Source: Pseudomonadota bacterium
GTDB lineage: Bacteria; Desulfobacterota; Desulfobulbia; Desulfobulbales; Desulfocapsaceae
Direction: 5' to 3'
Length of the DNA stretch: 64,000 nt
Assembly (NCBI GenBank): GCA_018820855.1
Contig: JAHJNL010000052.1
Location: 1 to 64,000 of the forward strand
Positions 53,197-63,112 of the stretch are shown one piece after another; within the stretch, counting starts at the first letter, position 1; each line of letters begins with the position of its first letter. The notes below the pieces were generated by a model that saw nothing but the letters and a program-made list of their open reading frames with translations, made no database searches and was not told the origin of the DNA. A program made the translations under genes and the position numbers.

Positions 53197-54189
53197 TTAC
53201 TTGTCATGTCTTATCGGTGCGATACGGACGAATGTCTTGTTGCCTGCCCTAATGTACATGAACCATTTCTCTGCCCCTTTGTCTAAGAATACGGTTATGC
53301 CTTCTCCGTGGACGAAGTCGTCCCATGTCCTTGCTTTGCTCATTTTGTCCGGCTTACCCGCGGGAGCTGTATATACCTCAATCCGGTCCCTGTCACTTCT
53401 TTTTTGGAAGAACATCAGGATCTTGTCGTTTGACAACCAGTGAACATCCCCGCCAGTACCGTAAAATACATTTTCTTCCAGCAGCTGTTTGGTACTTGAA
53501 AAAGATGTTGAAGAATTCCCTGTGGCCAGACAAAGGCGCCAATCTGAAACATGCAGGCCTTTGGCAAAATAATAGAGTGACCAACTGCCATTGTTGTGCA
53601 TGATTCCGGTTGGACCGAGTTCATCCCCATAGCCGACGACAGCAGCGTTGCTGTGATCCAGGACCAAAACCGGTTCGCTGAAATGTTTTCCGTCGGTGGA
53701 GGTGATTAAATGGACATCTGCCCAGACCTGATCTGTGGTGGCATTTTTCGAGGATAGGGTGTTGAGGTAAAGATAGATCATGCCGTCGACTACGATGGCC
53801 TTGGCCCCGAATATACCTTCTTCGTCATTATTGCTGGGTGACCAGGAGAGTATCGGATTGCCGTCGTACTTGATAAAATCAATTCCATCGGAACTTGTTG
53901 CCAGACCCAGTTTTCTGTGCGCCGGTCCATTGTCGTGATCGCGCTTTCCGTCGGAGCCGATATAGTAGAGATAGTAGATTCCGGAGAGTTTAACAACAGT
54001 GCACGGAGTGATGGCTCCGGGGAGGAAGTTATCCCAGGATCCTTGTGGTCCCAAACGTAAGCCGACAATCTCTTTTGGCGGAGACCAATCACTTCTTTCA
54101 GGTATCAAAATTTCGGCACCATGCACAGAACTTAATGTAAGGGCTAATAGTGTCAGAACTGTCAGGATGAGTTTATTATTAAGTGACAT
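53197..54189 (-). CDS. Secreted five-bladed beta-propeller protein, glycosidase-like
   Basis: A 330-residue protein. The ATG at 54189 has AAGGA 8 bases upstream and gives a signal peptide (LILTVLTLLALTLSSVHG-AE); a TTG eight codons earlier is less likely. The mature part repeats propeller-blade patterns of the GH32/43/68/130 clan: GIYYLYYIGSDG, LGLATSSDGIDF, DGMIYLYLNTLS, LITSTDGKHFSEPV, GSWSLYYFAKG. An exact family and substrate cannot be fixed. It converges on the kinase gene and lies after the AraC-type regulator. Confidence 0.75.
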   Translation of the reverse strand: MSLNNKLILTVLTLLALTLSSVHGAEILIPERSDWSPPKEIVGLRLGPQGSWDNFLPGAITPCTVVKLSGIYYLYYIGSDGKRDHDNGPAHRKLGLATSSDGIDFIKYDGNPILSWSPSNNDEEGIFGAKAIVVDGMIYLYLNTLSSKNATTDQVWADVHLITSTDGKHFSEPVLVLDHSNAAVVGYGDELGPTGIMHNNGSWSLYYFAKGLHVSDWRLCLATGNSSTSFSSTKQLLEENVFYGTGGDVHWLSNDKILMFFQKRSDRDRIEVYTAPAGKPDKMSKARTWDDFVHGEGITVFLDKGAEKWFMYIRAGNKTFVRIAPIRHDK

Positions 54190-54245
54190 GGGCTTGTCCT
54201 TTTCGTGATTCAACGCTCAGGAAGAGGGGGGGAACCGTGATGAGC

Positions 54246-55121
54246 TTATCTCAGCACATTGATACACTCCACCGGACTGTTTCCGAAATACCGTTTGAAT
54301 TCCCGACTGAACTGCGCAGTACTCTCATAACCAACTTCCGCAGCGGCTTCATTGACACGGGAGCCTTGCTCCATGAGCAGCGATCGTGCTTTACCCAACC
54401 TGACTTTTTTCAGATATTGAATGGGAGAGGACAGTGTCACATCTTTAAAAGCCCTGTGAAAGGCAGAGGGACTCATATTGGCCAAAGCAGCAAGACTGTC
54501 TACGTCTATGGATTGCCGATAATTTGAGTGTATGAGCTTGAGGGCTTTGTCAATCCTGGAAAGGTTTGTATTTTTCATAGCCAGAGCGTAAAGAGATGAA
54601 GCGTTTTCTCCACACATTATCCTGAATATCAACTCGTTCACAATCCCTTGCCCTATCACATTGCTGTCCAGTGGAGATTGAAGCGCCTGCAGGAGTCGCA
54701 GGAGCGTTTCTTTGATTGGGGGAGTCGCATCTGTAAGAAAAATCCCCTTATGTCGGTCTTTTTTTTTCAGCACGGCATGATCGATATGGTTACCCATCTG
54801 ACTGATAATACGGTTGAGCATGCCAATAGTTATATCTACTGTCAACGCAAGCAGAGGCTCCTTTTCAGTTGCGTATGTCTCGCATTCGACAGGGATCGGA
54901 ACTGAAAGAACGAGATAGTTGTTCGAGTTGTACTCAAAGGTTTCGTCACCCACGAAGACACGCTTGGCTCCCTGTCCTACAAAAATGACCCCCTGTTGGT
55001 AACAGAGAGGTTCTCTCTGCCGAGAGTGTGTCGCTTTAAAAATTCCGACACCAGGGATCAGCGTTTTGTTAAAGCCCTCTTTTTTTGCCAGCCTGTCCAT
55101 CAATATCGCGGTTTCTGTCAT
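54246..55121 (-). CDS. AraC-family regulator, YqhC-like
   Basis: A 291-residue regulator with AAGGAGG before its ATG. Residues about 20-175 are the AraC_N cupin-type sensor domain (QREPLCYQQGVIFVGQGAKRV, NNYLVLSVPIPVECE). Residues about 185-285 form the double helix-turn-helix (SLAALANMSPSAFHRAFKDVT, VNEAAAEVGYESTAQFSREFKRYFG). It diverges from a YqhD-type alcohol dehydrogenase, as E. coli yqhC does from yqhD, so it likely activates that gene in response to aldehydes. Confidence 0.9.
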   Translation of the reverse strand: MTETAILMDRLAKKEGFNKTLIPGVGIFKATHSRQREPLCYQQGVIFVGQGAKRVFVGDETFEYNSNNYLVLSVPIPVECETYATEKEPLLALTVDITIGMLNRIISQMGNHIDHAVLKKKDRHKGIFLTDATPPIKETLLRLLQALQSPLDSNVIGQGIVNELIFRIMCGENASSLYALAMKNTNLSRIDKALKLIHSNYRQSIDVDSLAALANMSPSAFHRAFKDVTLSSPIQYLKKVRLGKARSLLMEQGSRVNEAAAEVGYESTAQFSREFKRYFGNSPVECINVLR

Positions 55122-55344
55122 AACAGCCTCCTTGGATTATCTGCTCTGTCGTAACATAGTTCATAATAAGCCTGAAGGCTGTAAAGTGACAAAGAAAGCA
55201 GGAATAGGCATAAAGTTGAGAGGAATGTGTCTTCTGAAATCACAATTATGCTTTAAATTAGCATGTGTTCGGAGGATGTTGCAAGAATGATTTACAAGGA
55301 AAACAATTACATCATACCTTATGGTGGTATGAAAGGAGAAAATT

Positions 55345-56517
55345 ATGCTGAATTTTAATTTCTACAACCCTACTCACATTGTATTTGGTAAGGACCAGCT
55401 CCAGGAATTGGATAATCTTGTCCCTAAGGATGCAAAAGTTCTTATCACCTATGGTGGCGGCAGTGCCAAGAGAACCGGTGTATTGGCTAAGGTAAAAAAA
55501 GAACTGGCAAAGTCACAAAGAGAAGTAGCTGAATTCGGGGGGATAGGCGCGAATCCTGAGTTGTCAGTTCTGATGGGAGCAATAGAGAAAGTGCGCAGGG
55601 AGAAGATCGATTTCCTTCTTGCTGTCGGTGGAGGTTCTGTAATGGACGGAACCAAGTTTGTAGCCATAGCATCGTTCGCGGAAGAGTTTGCAGGAAAAGA
55701 AGAAGCGCTCTTGAACTACGGTTTTGGCCCGGTTCCTGTGGAGAGTGCAGTGCCTTTCGGTACAGTGCTTACTCTCCCGGCCACCGGCTCTGAAATGAAC
55801 GGTTTTGCCGTAATCAGTAATGGAGAAGATAAGCTCCCTGTCTTCAGTCCATTTGCCTTTCCGAAATTCTCCATCTTAGACCCTGTACTTACCTATACTC
55901 TGCCTGCCACTCAAGTGGCGAATGGGGTGGTCGATACTTTTATTCATACCGTTGAACAGTATGTTACCTATGCCGTAGAGGGGAGATTCCAGGACAGAAC
56001 GGCTGAAGGAATTCTTCAGACGCTTATAGAGATAGGAAAAAAGACAGTAGATGAGCCTGAGGATTATGACGCCAGAGCGAACCTTGTCTGGTGCGCAACC
56101 ATGGCCTTAAATGGTCTTATCGGCGCAGGAGTTCCACAGGACTGGAATACTCACATGATAGGCCATGAGATTACGGCTCTTTTCGGGATTGATCACGCCA
56201 AAACTCTGGCCATGATACAGCCTGCTGTATGGAAGGTGAGAAAGCAGCAGAAAAGAGAAAAACTCCTGCAATACGCTGATCGGGTCTGGGATGTCAAGGA
56301 AGGCAGCGAAGATGAAAGAATAAATCTGGCTATCTCCAGGACTGAAGAATTTTTCCAGAGTCTTGGGATCAAAACGAGACTGTCAGATCACAATCTCAAT
56401 GAGGGAGATATCGAAAAGATTTTAAACGCACTGGAAAAACATGGAATGACAGCTCTGTCTGAAACCGGTGATGTCACCCTTGATGTTTCACGAGAGATTT
56501 TAAAGGCTGCTCTGTAA
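55345..56517 (+). CDS. yqhD: Iron-type NADPH aldehyde reductase/alcohol dehydrogenase, YqhD-like
   Basis: A 390-residue cytosolic enzyme that reduces toxic short-chain aldehydes with NADPH. The dinucleotide-binding motif GGGSVMDGTKF is near 93-103; the metal ligands lie in VVDTFIHTVEQY and HMIGHEITALFGIDHAKTLA. The opening (NFNFYNPTHIVFGKDQL) and length (E. coli YqhD is 387) match the YqhD group. AAAGGAG precedes the start. It is divergent from the AraC-type regulator and ends at its own strong terminator. Confidence 0.93.
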   Translation: MLNFNFYNPTHIVFGKDQLQELDNLVPKDAKVLITYGGGSAKRTGVLAKVKKELAKSQREVAEFGGIGANPELSVLMGAIEKVRREKIDFLLAVGGGSVMDGTKFVAIASFAEEFAGKEEALLNYGFGPVPVESAVPFGTVLTLPATGSEMNGFAVISNGEDKLPVFSPFAFPKFSILDPVLTYTLPATQVANGVVDTFIHTVEQYVTYAVEGRFQDRTAEGILQTLIEIGKKTVDEPEDYDARANLVWCATMALNGLIGAGVPQDWNTHMIGHEITALFGIDHAKTLAMIQPAVWKVRKQQKREKLLQYADRVWDVKEGSEDERINLAISRTEEFFQSLGIKTRLSDHNLNEGDIEKILNALEKHGMTALSETGDVTLDVSREILKAAL

Positions 56518-56532
56518 TTGTTTTTTAACGTC

Positions 56533-56584
56533 GACTCAGGCCACGAGAATGCTGCTTGTCATTCTCGTGGCCTGAGTCTTTTAT
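56533..56584 (+). terminator. Rho-independent terminator of yqhD
   Basis: A perfect 19-base-pair stem (56533-56551 with 56560-56578), 8-base loop, then TTTTATT. Confidence 0.94.
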
Positions 56585-56831
56585 TCCGGACGTGAAAAAA
56601 ATGACATTGCAGCTTGAAAGGAGTGAGGAAAGGAAGTTCGATTTCGAATAACCGACAGTACTCTTAATGCGTTAATGTAGAAAACGAGATTCGACCTGAC
56701 ACATTTCATATTGCAGTTTCAATCAAATTAGTCCAATATTCAGTTCTGGTTAGGCTCATCAAGTAGTGACACCAAGAGATGGTTTGCGAGACGCCACGGT
56801 TTGCAGTGTTTACAAGGGACAGAAGGAATAT

Positions 56832-58799
56832 ATGGCTCCATTTGAAAACATACCGTATTCAGAACTAAGCAATAAGTCGCAGTTCGAGACGCTGCTTGCC
56901 GAAATATCGACACTTTTTATTTCTCTCCCTGCTGATCAGATAAGCCGGAAGATTGAAGACGTTCAAGGCCGCATCTGTGAATTGCTTGATCTTGACCGCT
57001 CCACACTTTGGCAATTTCTTGAACAAGAACCCGGGATATTGCGACTGACCCATATCCATCAGCCTCCGGACAGTCTGCCGCCTGCTGACCGTATGAATGC
57101 AAATGATTTTTTTCCTTGGATTATGCAGAAGATGAAAGATGGTGAAACAGTCACTATTTCGAAAATGACCGATCTGCCGGCGGAAGCAGACCGCGATCGG
57201 GAAAGTTTCATCTTCTATGGCGCCAAGTCCGGCATTTATGTTCCGTTATCAGTTGGGCAAGGACTCTTGTTTGGCGTGTTGACTTTCGCTGCCATGCGTG
57301 AGGAAAGAGACTGGACTGAAAGAGTCGTTCAGGGGGTCACGCTTCTCGCGCAAGTGTTTTCCAACGCGCTGGCACGACAACAGGCTGAAATGGCCTTGCG
57401 CGAAAGCGAGTCTCGCCTGATTTTGGCGACAAATGCTGTGGGCGCGGGTTTGTGGAGTGTAGAGCTTAATACCGGTTCAGTATGGGTTTCGGGAAAAACC
57501 CGAGACCTGTTTCATTTTTCCCCGAATGAAAAGCTGAATACTGAAAGCTTCTTTAATGTGATTCATCCCGAGGATTGTGAGCGGGTCAATCAGGCTGTGC
57601 AGCAGGCAATCCACTCAGGAGCGAGCTTCCTGTGTGAGTACAGGATTGTACTCCCGGACGGAAATATCCGATGGATAGGTGCTCGCGGGCAACACCATCC
57701 TGGATCAGCAGAAGAATCGGATCGTTTGCTGGGCGTCTCGTTTGACATCAGCGCACGCAAACAGATGGAGGAGCAGCTCAAGGAACGACTGGATGAGATT
57801 GAGGATCTCAAACAACGGTTCGAGCAGATGAATATTTACCTGAAGGAAGAAGTTAAACTTCTGACTGAGCACTCCTCTGGGATCCTGGGACAAAGCGCTA
57901 CTATAAAAAATATCCTTACCCAAGCGGAGCAAGTGGCCGGGACAGACTCTACGGTTCTCCTCCTCGGGGAAACCGGAACAGGAAAGGGGCTGCTGGCCAA
58001 GGCCATCCATGGTATGAGTTTGCGGAAAGACCAGCAACTGGTAACGGTCAACTGCTCTTCGCTTCCGCCCTCCCTGATTGAAAACGAGTTGTTCGGCAGA
58101 GAGAAAGGCGCTTACACGGGTGCGATGACGAAGATGGTCGGTCGATTCGAACTTGCCGACGGGTCGACACTCTTTCTTGATGAAATTGCAGAGCTTCCAC
58201 TGGATCTGCAGAGCAAGCTGCTCCGGGTCCTTGAGGAGGGCATATTGGAACGGTTAGGTTCGACAAAGTCCCTGCACGTGAATGTCCGCATTATTGCCGC
58301 TACTAACCGGGATCTTCAGCAAGAGGTGGAGAACGGCAAATTCAGGCAGGATCTCTTCTACCGGCTGAGTGTGTTTCCCATTTTAATACCACCCCTTCGT
58401 GAGCGCTCTGAAGATATTCCTCTCATGGTGCGGGCGTTTGTCAGGGAATTTCAGAAAAGGTTGGGAAGGCAGATCGAAAGAATACCTAATAAGACCATGC
58501 AAGATCTGATATCGTATCCGTGGTTGGGCAATGTAAGAGAACTCAGGAATGTAATCGAACGCGGCATGATCTTGAGTAAGGATAAAACTCTGGTCGTTCA
58601 CCTGCCTACTAATGCCTCTTCAGAAACAGACGTTACTGGAAACCTTGAAGATATGATGCGCAGGCAAATTCTGACCGTGCTGAAGAACACCCATTGGCGC
58701 GTAGCTGGACGCGGTGGTGCTGCCGAGATCTTAGGCCTGAAGAGATCTACTCTGTATTCTAAGATGAAGAAATTAGGAATACATCGTTCCAACTCCTAG
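56832..58799 (+). CDS. Sigma-54-dependent activator with GAF and PAS domains
   Basis: A 655-residue regulator. The ATG at 56832 has AAGGA 4 bases upstream; a GTG 22 codons earlier is an alternative. Residues about 20-190 form a GAF domain, about 195-315 a PAS domain with PAC. The AAA+ domain (about 350-585) has Walker A GETGTGKG, the sigma-54 contact loop EKGAYTGA (a GAFTGA variant), Walker [12 protein letters not shown] and the arginine finger segment FRQDLFYRL. The C terminus is a Fis-type helix-turn-helix ([21 protein letters not shown]). A sigma-54 promoter lies directly downstream, ahead of the ABM-fold and rhodanese genes, its likely target. Confidence 0.95.
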   Translation: MAPFENIPYSELSNKSQFETLLAEISTLFISLPADQISRKIEDVQGRICELLDLDRSTLWQFLEQEPGILRLTHIHQPPDSLPPADRMNANDFFPWIMQKMKDGETVTISKMTDLPAEADRDRESFIFYGAKSGIYVPLSVGQGLLFGVLTFAAMREERDWTERVVQGVTLLAQVFSNALARQQAEMALRESESRLILATNAVGAGLWSVELNTGSVWVSGKTRDLFHFSPNEKLNTESFFNVIHPEDCERVNQAVQQAIHSGASFLCEYRIVLPDGNIRWIGARGQHHPGSAEESDRLLGVSFDISARKQMEEQLKERLDEIEDLKQRFEQMNIYLKEEVKLLTEHSSGILGQSATIKNILTQAEQVAGTDSTVLLLGETGTGKGLLAKAIHGMSLRKDQQLVTVNCSSLPPSLIENELFGREKGAYTGAMTKMVGRFELADGSTLFLDEIAELPLDLQSKLLRVLEEGILERLGSTKSLHVNVRIIAATNRDLQQEVENGKFRQDLFYRLSVFPILIPPLRERSEDIPLMVRAFVREFQKRLGRQIERIPNKTMQDLISYPWLGNVRELRNVIERGMILSKDKTLVVHLPTNASSETDVTGNLEDMMRRQILTVLKNTHWRVAGRGGAAEILGLKRSTLYSKMKKLGIHRSNS

Positions 58800-58929
58800 T
58801 GTCGATATGAAGTCGTTTTGTCGATATGTCAACATACGATAACAGCTCCTCCAATCTCGCCAACCTATCTTTTTTTAAAAACAACCAAGCTTCAATGAGG
58901 TAACTGTATAGCGTAGCAGTCTCTATGAG

Positions 58930-58946
58930 TTGGCGCGTATTTTGCA
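58930..58946 (+). promoter_or_regulatory. Sigma-54 (-24/-12) promoter
   Basis: TTGGCGCG-TATT-TTGCA matches the -24/-12 consensus (TTGGCACG-N4-TTGCA) at all but one position, with GG and GC exactly 12 bases apart. It lies 131 bases after the sigma-54 activator gene and 188 bases before the ABM-fold gene, in the 334-base gap 58800-59133, where I see nothing else. Confidence 0.8.
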
Positions 58947-59133
58947 ATGTTCGAAATACCTGCGGGAAATCAGTTGATACCTGTGGAATTTTACTCTGTA
59001 AAAGAGAAAAGACGCTGATATTCACAGCGTACCTATTCGGTAAAGGTGACGAAACTGGGAAACTCCTTTTCGTCCGGAAACCATCTAACTTCAAGTACGA
59101 GCTTTGGGTCAGAAGGAAAAGGGGGATAAGCAT

Positions 59134-59463
59134 ATGATCCTTTCAACCATCAGGATGGCCATACCTGTCGAAAAGCATAATGACGCACTGAAAATTCTCA
59201 AATCAATCGCTGTACAATCCAGGGATACTCCAGGGTGTCTCAGTTGTTACCTATGCAGGGATATTGAGGATAGTAATGTCCTTATGCTCCAGGGAAATTG
59301 GGATGCCGAAGAGAGTCTGACGTGCCATATCCGCTCAGACGAATACCGCACTCTATTACTGGTCCTTGAGATGTCCCTCAAACAACCCGAGGTCAGGTTT
59401 GACACCATCACCGGTTCAATGGGTGTTGAGCATATCGAAAAGATAAGAAATACCCTTCGTTAG
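59134..59463 (+). CDS. ABM-fold (antibiotic biosynthesis monooxygenase-like) protein
   Basis: A 109-residue cytosolic protein with GGGGGA upstream. It follows the ferredoxin-like ABM pattern: MILSTIRMAIPVEKHNDALKI, then CLSCYLCRDIEDSNVLMLQGNWD and HIRSDEYRTLL. Three cysteines (CLSCYLC) in the second strand are unusual and could bind a metal or react with sulfur or electrophiles. It is the first gene after the sigma-54 promoter and precedes a secreted rhodanese by 182 bases. Confidence 0.8.
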   Translation: MILSTIRMAIPVEKHNDALKILKSIAVQSRDTPGCLSCYLCRDIEDSNVLMLQGNWDAEESLTCHIRSDEYRTLLLVLEMSLKQPEVRFDTITGSMGVEHIEKIRNTLR

Positions 59464-59645
59464 GGGGAGCAGCTTCATCTCGAAGAGCTGAGCCTGGCAA
59501 GATCGCTCTTATCAAATTTGATGCGGTATCCGGCAGCACCCACCCGAGCAGGCGCCGCATAGGTTTGGATCCTAAGAGGGACGCATTGCATAGGTCAGGA
59601 GTTATCCAGGAGTGGTATTGATAACAAACATATGGAGGGAATAAG

Positions 59646-60311
59646 ATGGATGAACTCAATACAAAAAAGGTTGGGAGCTGTTTCGCGGATAAACTGGCTT
59701 TGGTGGGCCTGATTCTCGCTGTTGCCATCGGTTTCGTGGCTACTGCGGGCACTGTTGGCGCGGAGACGGAGGAGCCCGCTTCCGTGACTGCGGACCGCCA
59801 GCTTCCCAAAAACAAACAAACCACCCTTGGTCTCTATGTGACCGCCGCGCAGGCCTATGAAAAGTGGAAGGCTGCCCCGGAAAAAGTGATGGTCATTGAC
59901 GTGCGGACTCCTGAGGAGTACGCCTTCGTCGGCCACCCGGAGATGGCGTGGAACATTCCCCTTGCCTTTGTGACCTATCAGAGAATAGACGGTGAAACCG
60001 AATACGGCCCGAAGGTGAATCCGGATTTTGTTGACGAGGTAAAAAAACTAGCCGGGCTGAACGACATCCTGCTGGTTACATGCCGGGCAGGTGGTCGCAG
60101 TGCCAAGGCAGTGAACAAGCTCGCGGAAGCCGGTTTTAAAAACGTTTACACTATCATTGATGGATTTGAAGGCGACAAGGTGACGGATCCAGAAAGTGTC
60201 TTTTACGGGAAGAGAATGAGGAACGGCTGGAAGAACTCTGCCCCCTGGGTCTATGATATTGACCCCGAGAAAATCATCCTTGAAGAATACGAATCTAAGC
60301 AAACGGAATAG
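59646..60311 (+). CDS. Exported single-domain rhodanese
   Basis: A 221-residue protein with a membrane/signal segment at about 15-38 ending AGTVGA-E. One rhodanese domain (about 62-185) has VIDVRTPEEYAFVGH and the active loop CRAGGRS at 146-152, followed by NVYTIIDGFEG. Such proteins transfer sulfane sulfur in the periplasm. GGAGGG lies 6 bases upstream. It probably shares the sigma-54 promoter with the ABM-fold gene. Confidence 0.9.
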   Translation: MDELNTKKVGSCFADKLALVGLILAVAIGFVATAGTVGAETEEPASVTADRQLPKNKQTTLGLYVTAAQAYEKWKAAPEKVMVIDVRTPEEYAFVGHPEMAWNIPLAFVTYQRIDGETEYGPKVNPDFVDEVKKLAGLNDILLVTCRAGGRSAKAVNKLAEAGFKNVYTIIDGFEGDKVTDPESVFYGKRMRNGWKNSAPWVYDIDPEKIILEEYESKQTE

Positions 60312-60613
60312 TGGCGCATGCAAAGATATGTCGGATGTGAAGTGTGAGTCATTGGATTCTCGACCAGGAATCGTGTCGAATCGGGAAGAGCACCAAATCA
60401 CCGGTGTGAACTATGGTTTTAATTTTTCTGTTCCCGAGAAAGATTGCTGCTCGCACTGCCTTCACAATCTCAACAGGCTTATCCGTTTGAAAAGCAGACA
60501 TTCAGCTCTTAAAATAGTTAATTGAAGATGTATCGCAATTCCAGGAAAAGGTGGTGCGGAGTAATGCCCATAATGGGTAAAATTTAACAATGAGTAAGCA
60601 GAGGAGAAAAGCA
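60312..60613. other. Intergenic region, doubtful small frame
   Basis: A 302-base gap. A possible frame from 60328 to 60525 (65 codons, containing a CCSHC stretch) has no good ribosome site and is not called. No terminator was recognised. Confidence 0.35.
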
Positions 60614-61228
60614 ATGAAGAAGATATTGAGTGTACTCACAGTGTCAGGTTTTATATTCGCTGGGGGATCCTGCCTTGCCGCAGATGGCTCTGCCGGGTCT
60701 CCACTCTATCTGAAAGTGCTTAGCAGTTATGTCATGCCGAGTGATCCCGAATTTGCAGGTTTAGAAATTGAAAGCGATAACGGTTTTGGCTTTGGTGGTG
60801 CAGTCGGATTACAGTTCAACCAAGCCAGAGTAGAAGCTGAATTCGCCTACCAGAAGACTGATATCGATGCGTTTACAAGCAGTTCAATGACTGATGGCTA
60901 CGGAGCAGGGATCGATTCCGGGGACACCAAGATACTCTCTTACATGATCAATGGTTATTACGAGTTCCCGGTCGCTGAAGGTTTCGGGATTTATGTCACT
61001 GCAGGTTTGGGAATGGCCACAACCGAGTTCAACATCCAGGATGCCGATGATCACGATACCACCTTTGCCTATAAGGGCGGCGCTGGTGTTTCCTATGCCT
61101 TTGACAGCCATATGGCGATCGATTTAGGATATGAATACCTCGGGGTGGAAGATGCTGAGATAAACCGTGTGGAAGTGTCCGAGATTAATAGCAACAAAAT
61201 TGTTGGCGCTTTCAGGTACAGATTTTAA
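60614..61228 (+). CDS. Small outer-membrane beta-barrel protein
   Basis: A 204-residue protein. The ATG at 60614 has GAGGAG 8 bases upstream and gives a signal peptide (LSVLTVSGFIFAGGSCLA). The mature part has eight alternating beta strands (SPLYLKVLSSYVMPS, GFGFGGAVGLQF, ILSYMINGYYEFP, FGIYVTAGLGMA, AYKGGAGVSYAFD, MAIDLGYEYLG) and ends in FRYRF. This is the OmpA/OMP_b-brl-type fold used for adhesion or membrane anchoring. Confidence 0.85.
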   Translation: MKKILSVLTVSGFIFAGGSCLAADGSAGSPLYLKVLSSYVMPSDPEFAGLEIESDNGFGFGGAVGLQFNQARVEAEFAYQKTDIDAFTSSSMTDGYGAGIDSGDTKILSYMINGYYEFPVAEGFGIYVTAGLGMATTEFNIQDADDHDTTFAYKGGAGVSYAFDSHMAIDLGYEYLGVEDAEINRVEVSEINSNKIVGAFRYRF

Positions 61229-61243
61229 TTTCACTCTCCTGGT

Positions 61244-61280
61244 ATGACCGGACAGTTCTGATCGAGAACTCTCCGGTCAT
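61244..61280 (+). terminator. Stem-loop after the small barrel gene
   Basis: ATGACCGGA (61244-61252) pairs with TCCGGTCAT (61272-61280), with an inner GTTCT/AGAAC helix. There is no T-run after it, so termination may be partial. Confidence 0.6.
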
Positions 61281-61519
61281 GGACAAAAAAGCAAAAGTTT
61301 ACTGGAAAGGGGCAAACAGTACCGGGACAGATTATGTGCCCCTCGTACAGGGTGGAGTTTCCTGTTTTTAACGGCATATTTTCATGTCGGCAAAGAAACT
61401 GGGACCATTTCATGATCTGTTGACTTCGGACCATTAACTACTATATGATTATGTTCATAAATGGTGCTGGCTTGTCTTTCCGGGCAATAGCAAGCACCAA
61501 TAATAATGGAGAAAGAAAA

Positions 61520-61930
61520 ATGACAAAAAGAGGATTTGCCGTCACAAGCGCACTCGTGTTTTTGTTTTTATGTTCACCCATTTTCTCCCAGGCCGGTGAC
61601 GACCTGGTACAGAATGTCGTAGATGGCTGCAAAACAGAACTGGACACCTATTGCAAGGATGTCACCCCAGGGGAGGGACGCGTATTGGCCTGCCTCTATG
61701 CCCACAACGACAAGCTGTCCGGACGGTGTGAGTACGCCCTCTACGATGCTGCTGCCCAGTTGGAACGTGCGGTGGCAGCCCTCAGTTACGTGGTCAACGA
61801 GTGTCGGGATGATCTTGTGAAGCTGTGTGGCGACGTCCCTGCCGGGGAAGGGCGCCTGGTGGAATGTCTGGCCAAAAATGAGAAAATGGTTAGCGAGCGC
61901 TGTAAGCAGGCTATCAAGGATGTCGAGTAA
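61520..61930 (+). CDS. Secreted cysteine-rich repeat protein (GLG1-like repeats)
   Basis: A 136-residue protein with GGAGAAAG upstream and a signal peptide ending at SQA-G. The mature part has two cysteine-rich repeats of the type seen in Golgi apparatus protein 1 (Cys_rich_FGFR): C..ELDTYCKDVTPGEGRVLACL...KLSGRCEYAL and C.DDLVKLCGDVPAGEGRLVECL...MVSERCKQAI. Each has four cysteines. Such bacterial proteins are periplasmic or secreted; function unknown. Confidence 0.85.
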   Translation: MTKRGFAVTSALVFLFLCSPIFSQAGDDLVQNVVDGCKTELDTYCKDVTPGEGRVLACLYAHNDKLSGRCEYALYDAAAQLERAVAALSYVVNECRDDLVKLCGDVPAGEGRLVECLAKNEKMVSERCKQAIKDVE

Positions 61931-62101
61931 AAGGAAAATTGATTTTTTGGGGTCATGCAGGAGCGATGTCTTACTGTGAAAAATGCGCCTGGAATACTCG
62001 CATTTCATGGAAAAATGCTGATCCTACAGCTGATTACAGGACGGTTTTATTCTACTCTCGAAAATCTTCAACCCATATTTAAACCAGAGAAGGAGTGATT
62101 C

Positions 62102-63112
62102 ATGAAAAAGAGGCTTTTGGGGAATAGAACGATCTTTTGCCTTATGCTTTCAGTAATTGCTGTACCTGCAATTACTCAGGCTGATGATCTTGCTGACTGT
62201 ATGACAGCAATGATGAAAGAGGCAAATGATTCAATGACGATAGGTGAGTTGCGGCTGCAATGCGAGAGACAGCTCCAGGATGGAACCTATGCATCACAGG
62301 ATAAAGAATCCTCGGTTATCTCTGAGCGGATAAAGGGCGACAAGGAGCATGTTCTCCAACCCTTTACCCTGATGGCCCATAAGCCAAATTATATTCTGAT
62401 GGGTGCTTATAACTCTGCTGGCTATAATGCAAAAGTGTACCAGGAACAGTTCGCTGATGATTCGATTACTGTTGACGACACTGAAGCCCAGTTCCAGGTG
62501 AGTGTCAAGGTTCCACTGGCGGCCAATCTTTTTGATATGATGGACATTTACGCAGCGTACACCAACCATTCTTTCTGGCAGCTCTACAATGACAGTTCAG
62601 CCCCATTCAGGGAAACCAACCATGAACCTGAAGGATGGCTGCAGTTCAATACGGCTTGGGAATTTTTTGGGTTCACAAACACTGCTAATATGTTTGGCAT
62701 TGTTCATCAGTCCAATGGGCGGGGTGGAGTACTTTCCAGGAGTTGGAACCGGCTTTACGCCAATTTTCTTGTCGAACGGGGTAATCTGGCCTTCAGTTTT
62801 AAACCCTGGTATAGAATCCCGGAAGATGACATCGACGATGATAACCCTGATCTTACGGATTACCTGGGTCATTACGAGCTACGTGCTGCGTATAAATGGA
62901 ATGATCATGTGTTCAGCGTAATGTCGCGAAACAATCTTGAGTCAGGTTTTGAAAAAGGTGCGGTGGAGTTGAGCTGGAGCTTTCCTCTCTGGGATTACCC
63001 GTACCTGAAAGGATATGTCCAGTATTTCAGTGGCTATGGCGAAAGTCTTATAGATTATGATAACTATGTAAACAAAATCGGTTTTGGCTTTGCCATAACA
63101 GACTGGCTGTAA
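62102..63112 (+). CDS. pldA: Outer-membrane phospholipase A (OMPLA)
   Basis: A 336-residue outer-membrane enzyme that hydrolyses phospholipid acyl chains in the outer leaflet. Signal peptide ends at TQA-D. The catalytic triad can be read directly: His202 and Ser204 in GIVHQSNGRGG and Asn216 in SRSWNRLY, with the same 12-residue Ser-Asn spacing as in E. coli (Ser144, Asn156). Barrel strands follow, ending FGFAITDWL. AAGGAG precedes the start. The N-terminal 60 residues (CMTAMMKEANDSMTIGELRLQC) are an extra cysteine-bearing segment. Confidence 0.93.
   Translation: MKKRLLGNRTIFCLMLSVIAVPAITQADDLADCMTAMMKEANDSMTIGELRLQCERQLQDGTYASQDKESSVISERIKGDKEHVLQPFTLMAHKPNYILMGAYNSAGYNAKVYQEQFADDSITVDDTEAQFQVSVKVPLAANLFDMMDIYAAYTNHSFWQLYNDSSAPFRETNHEPEGWLQFNTAWEFFGFTNTANMFGIVHQSNGRGGVLSRSWNRLYANFLVERGNLAFSFKPWYRIPEDDIDDDNPDLTDYLGHYELRAAYKWNDHVFSVMSRNNLESGFEKGAVELSWSFPLWDYPYLKGYVQYFSGYGESLIDYDNYVNKIGFGFAITDWL

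Noticed and set aside
60328-60525. 65-codon frame with a CCSHC stretch
   Set aside because: Weak start context and no family; left as an open question.
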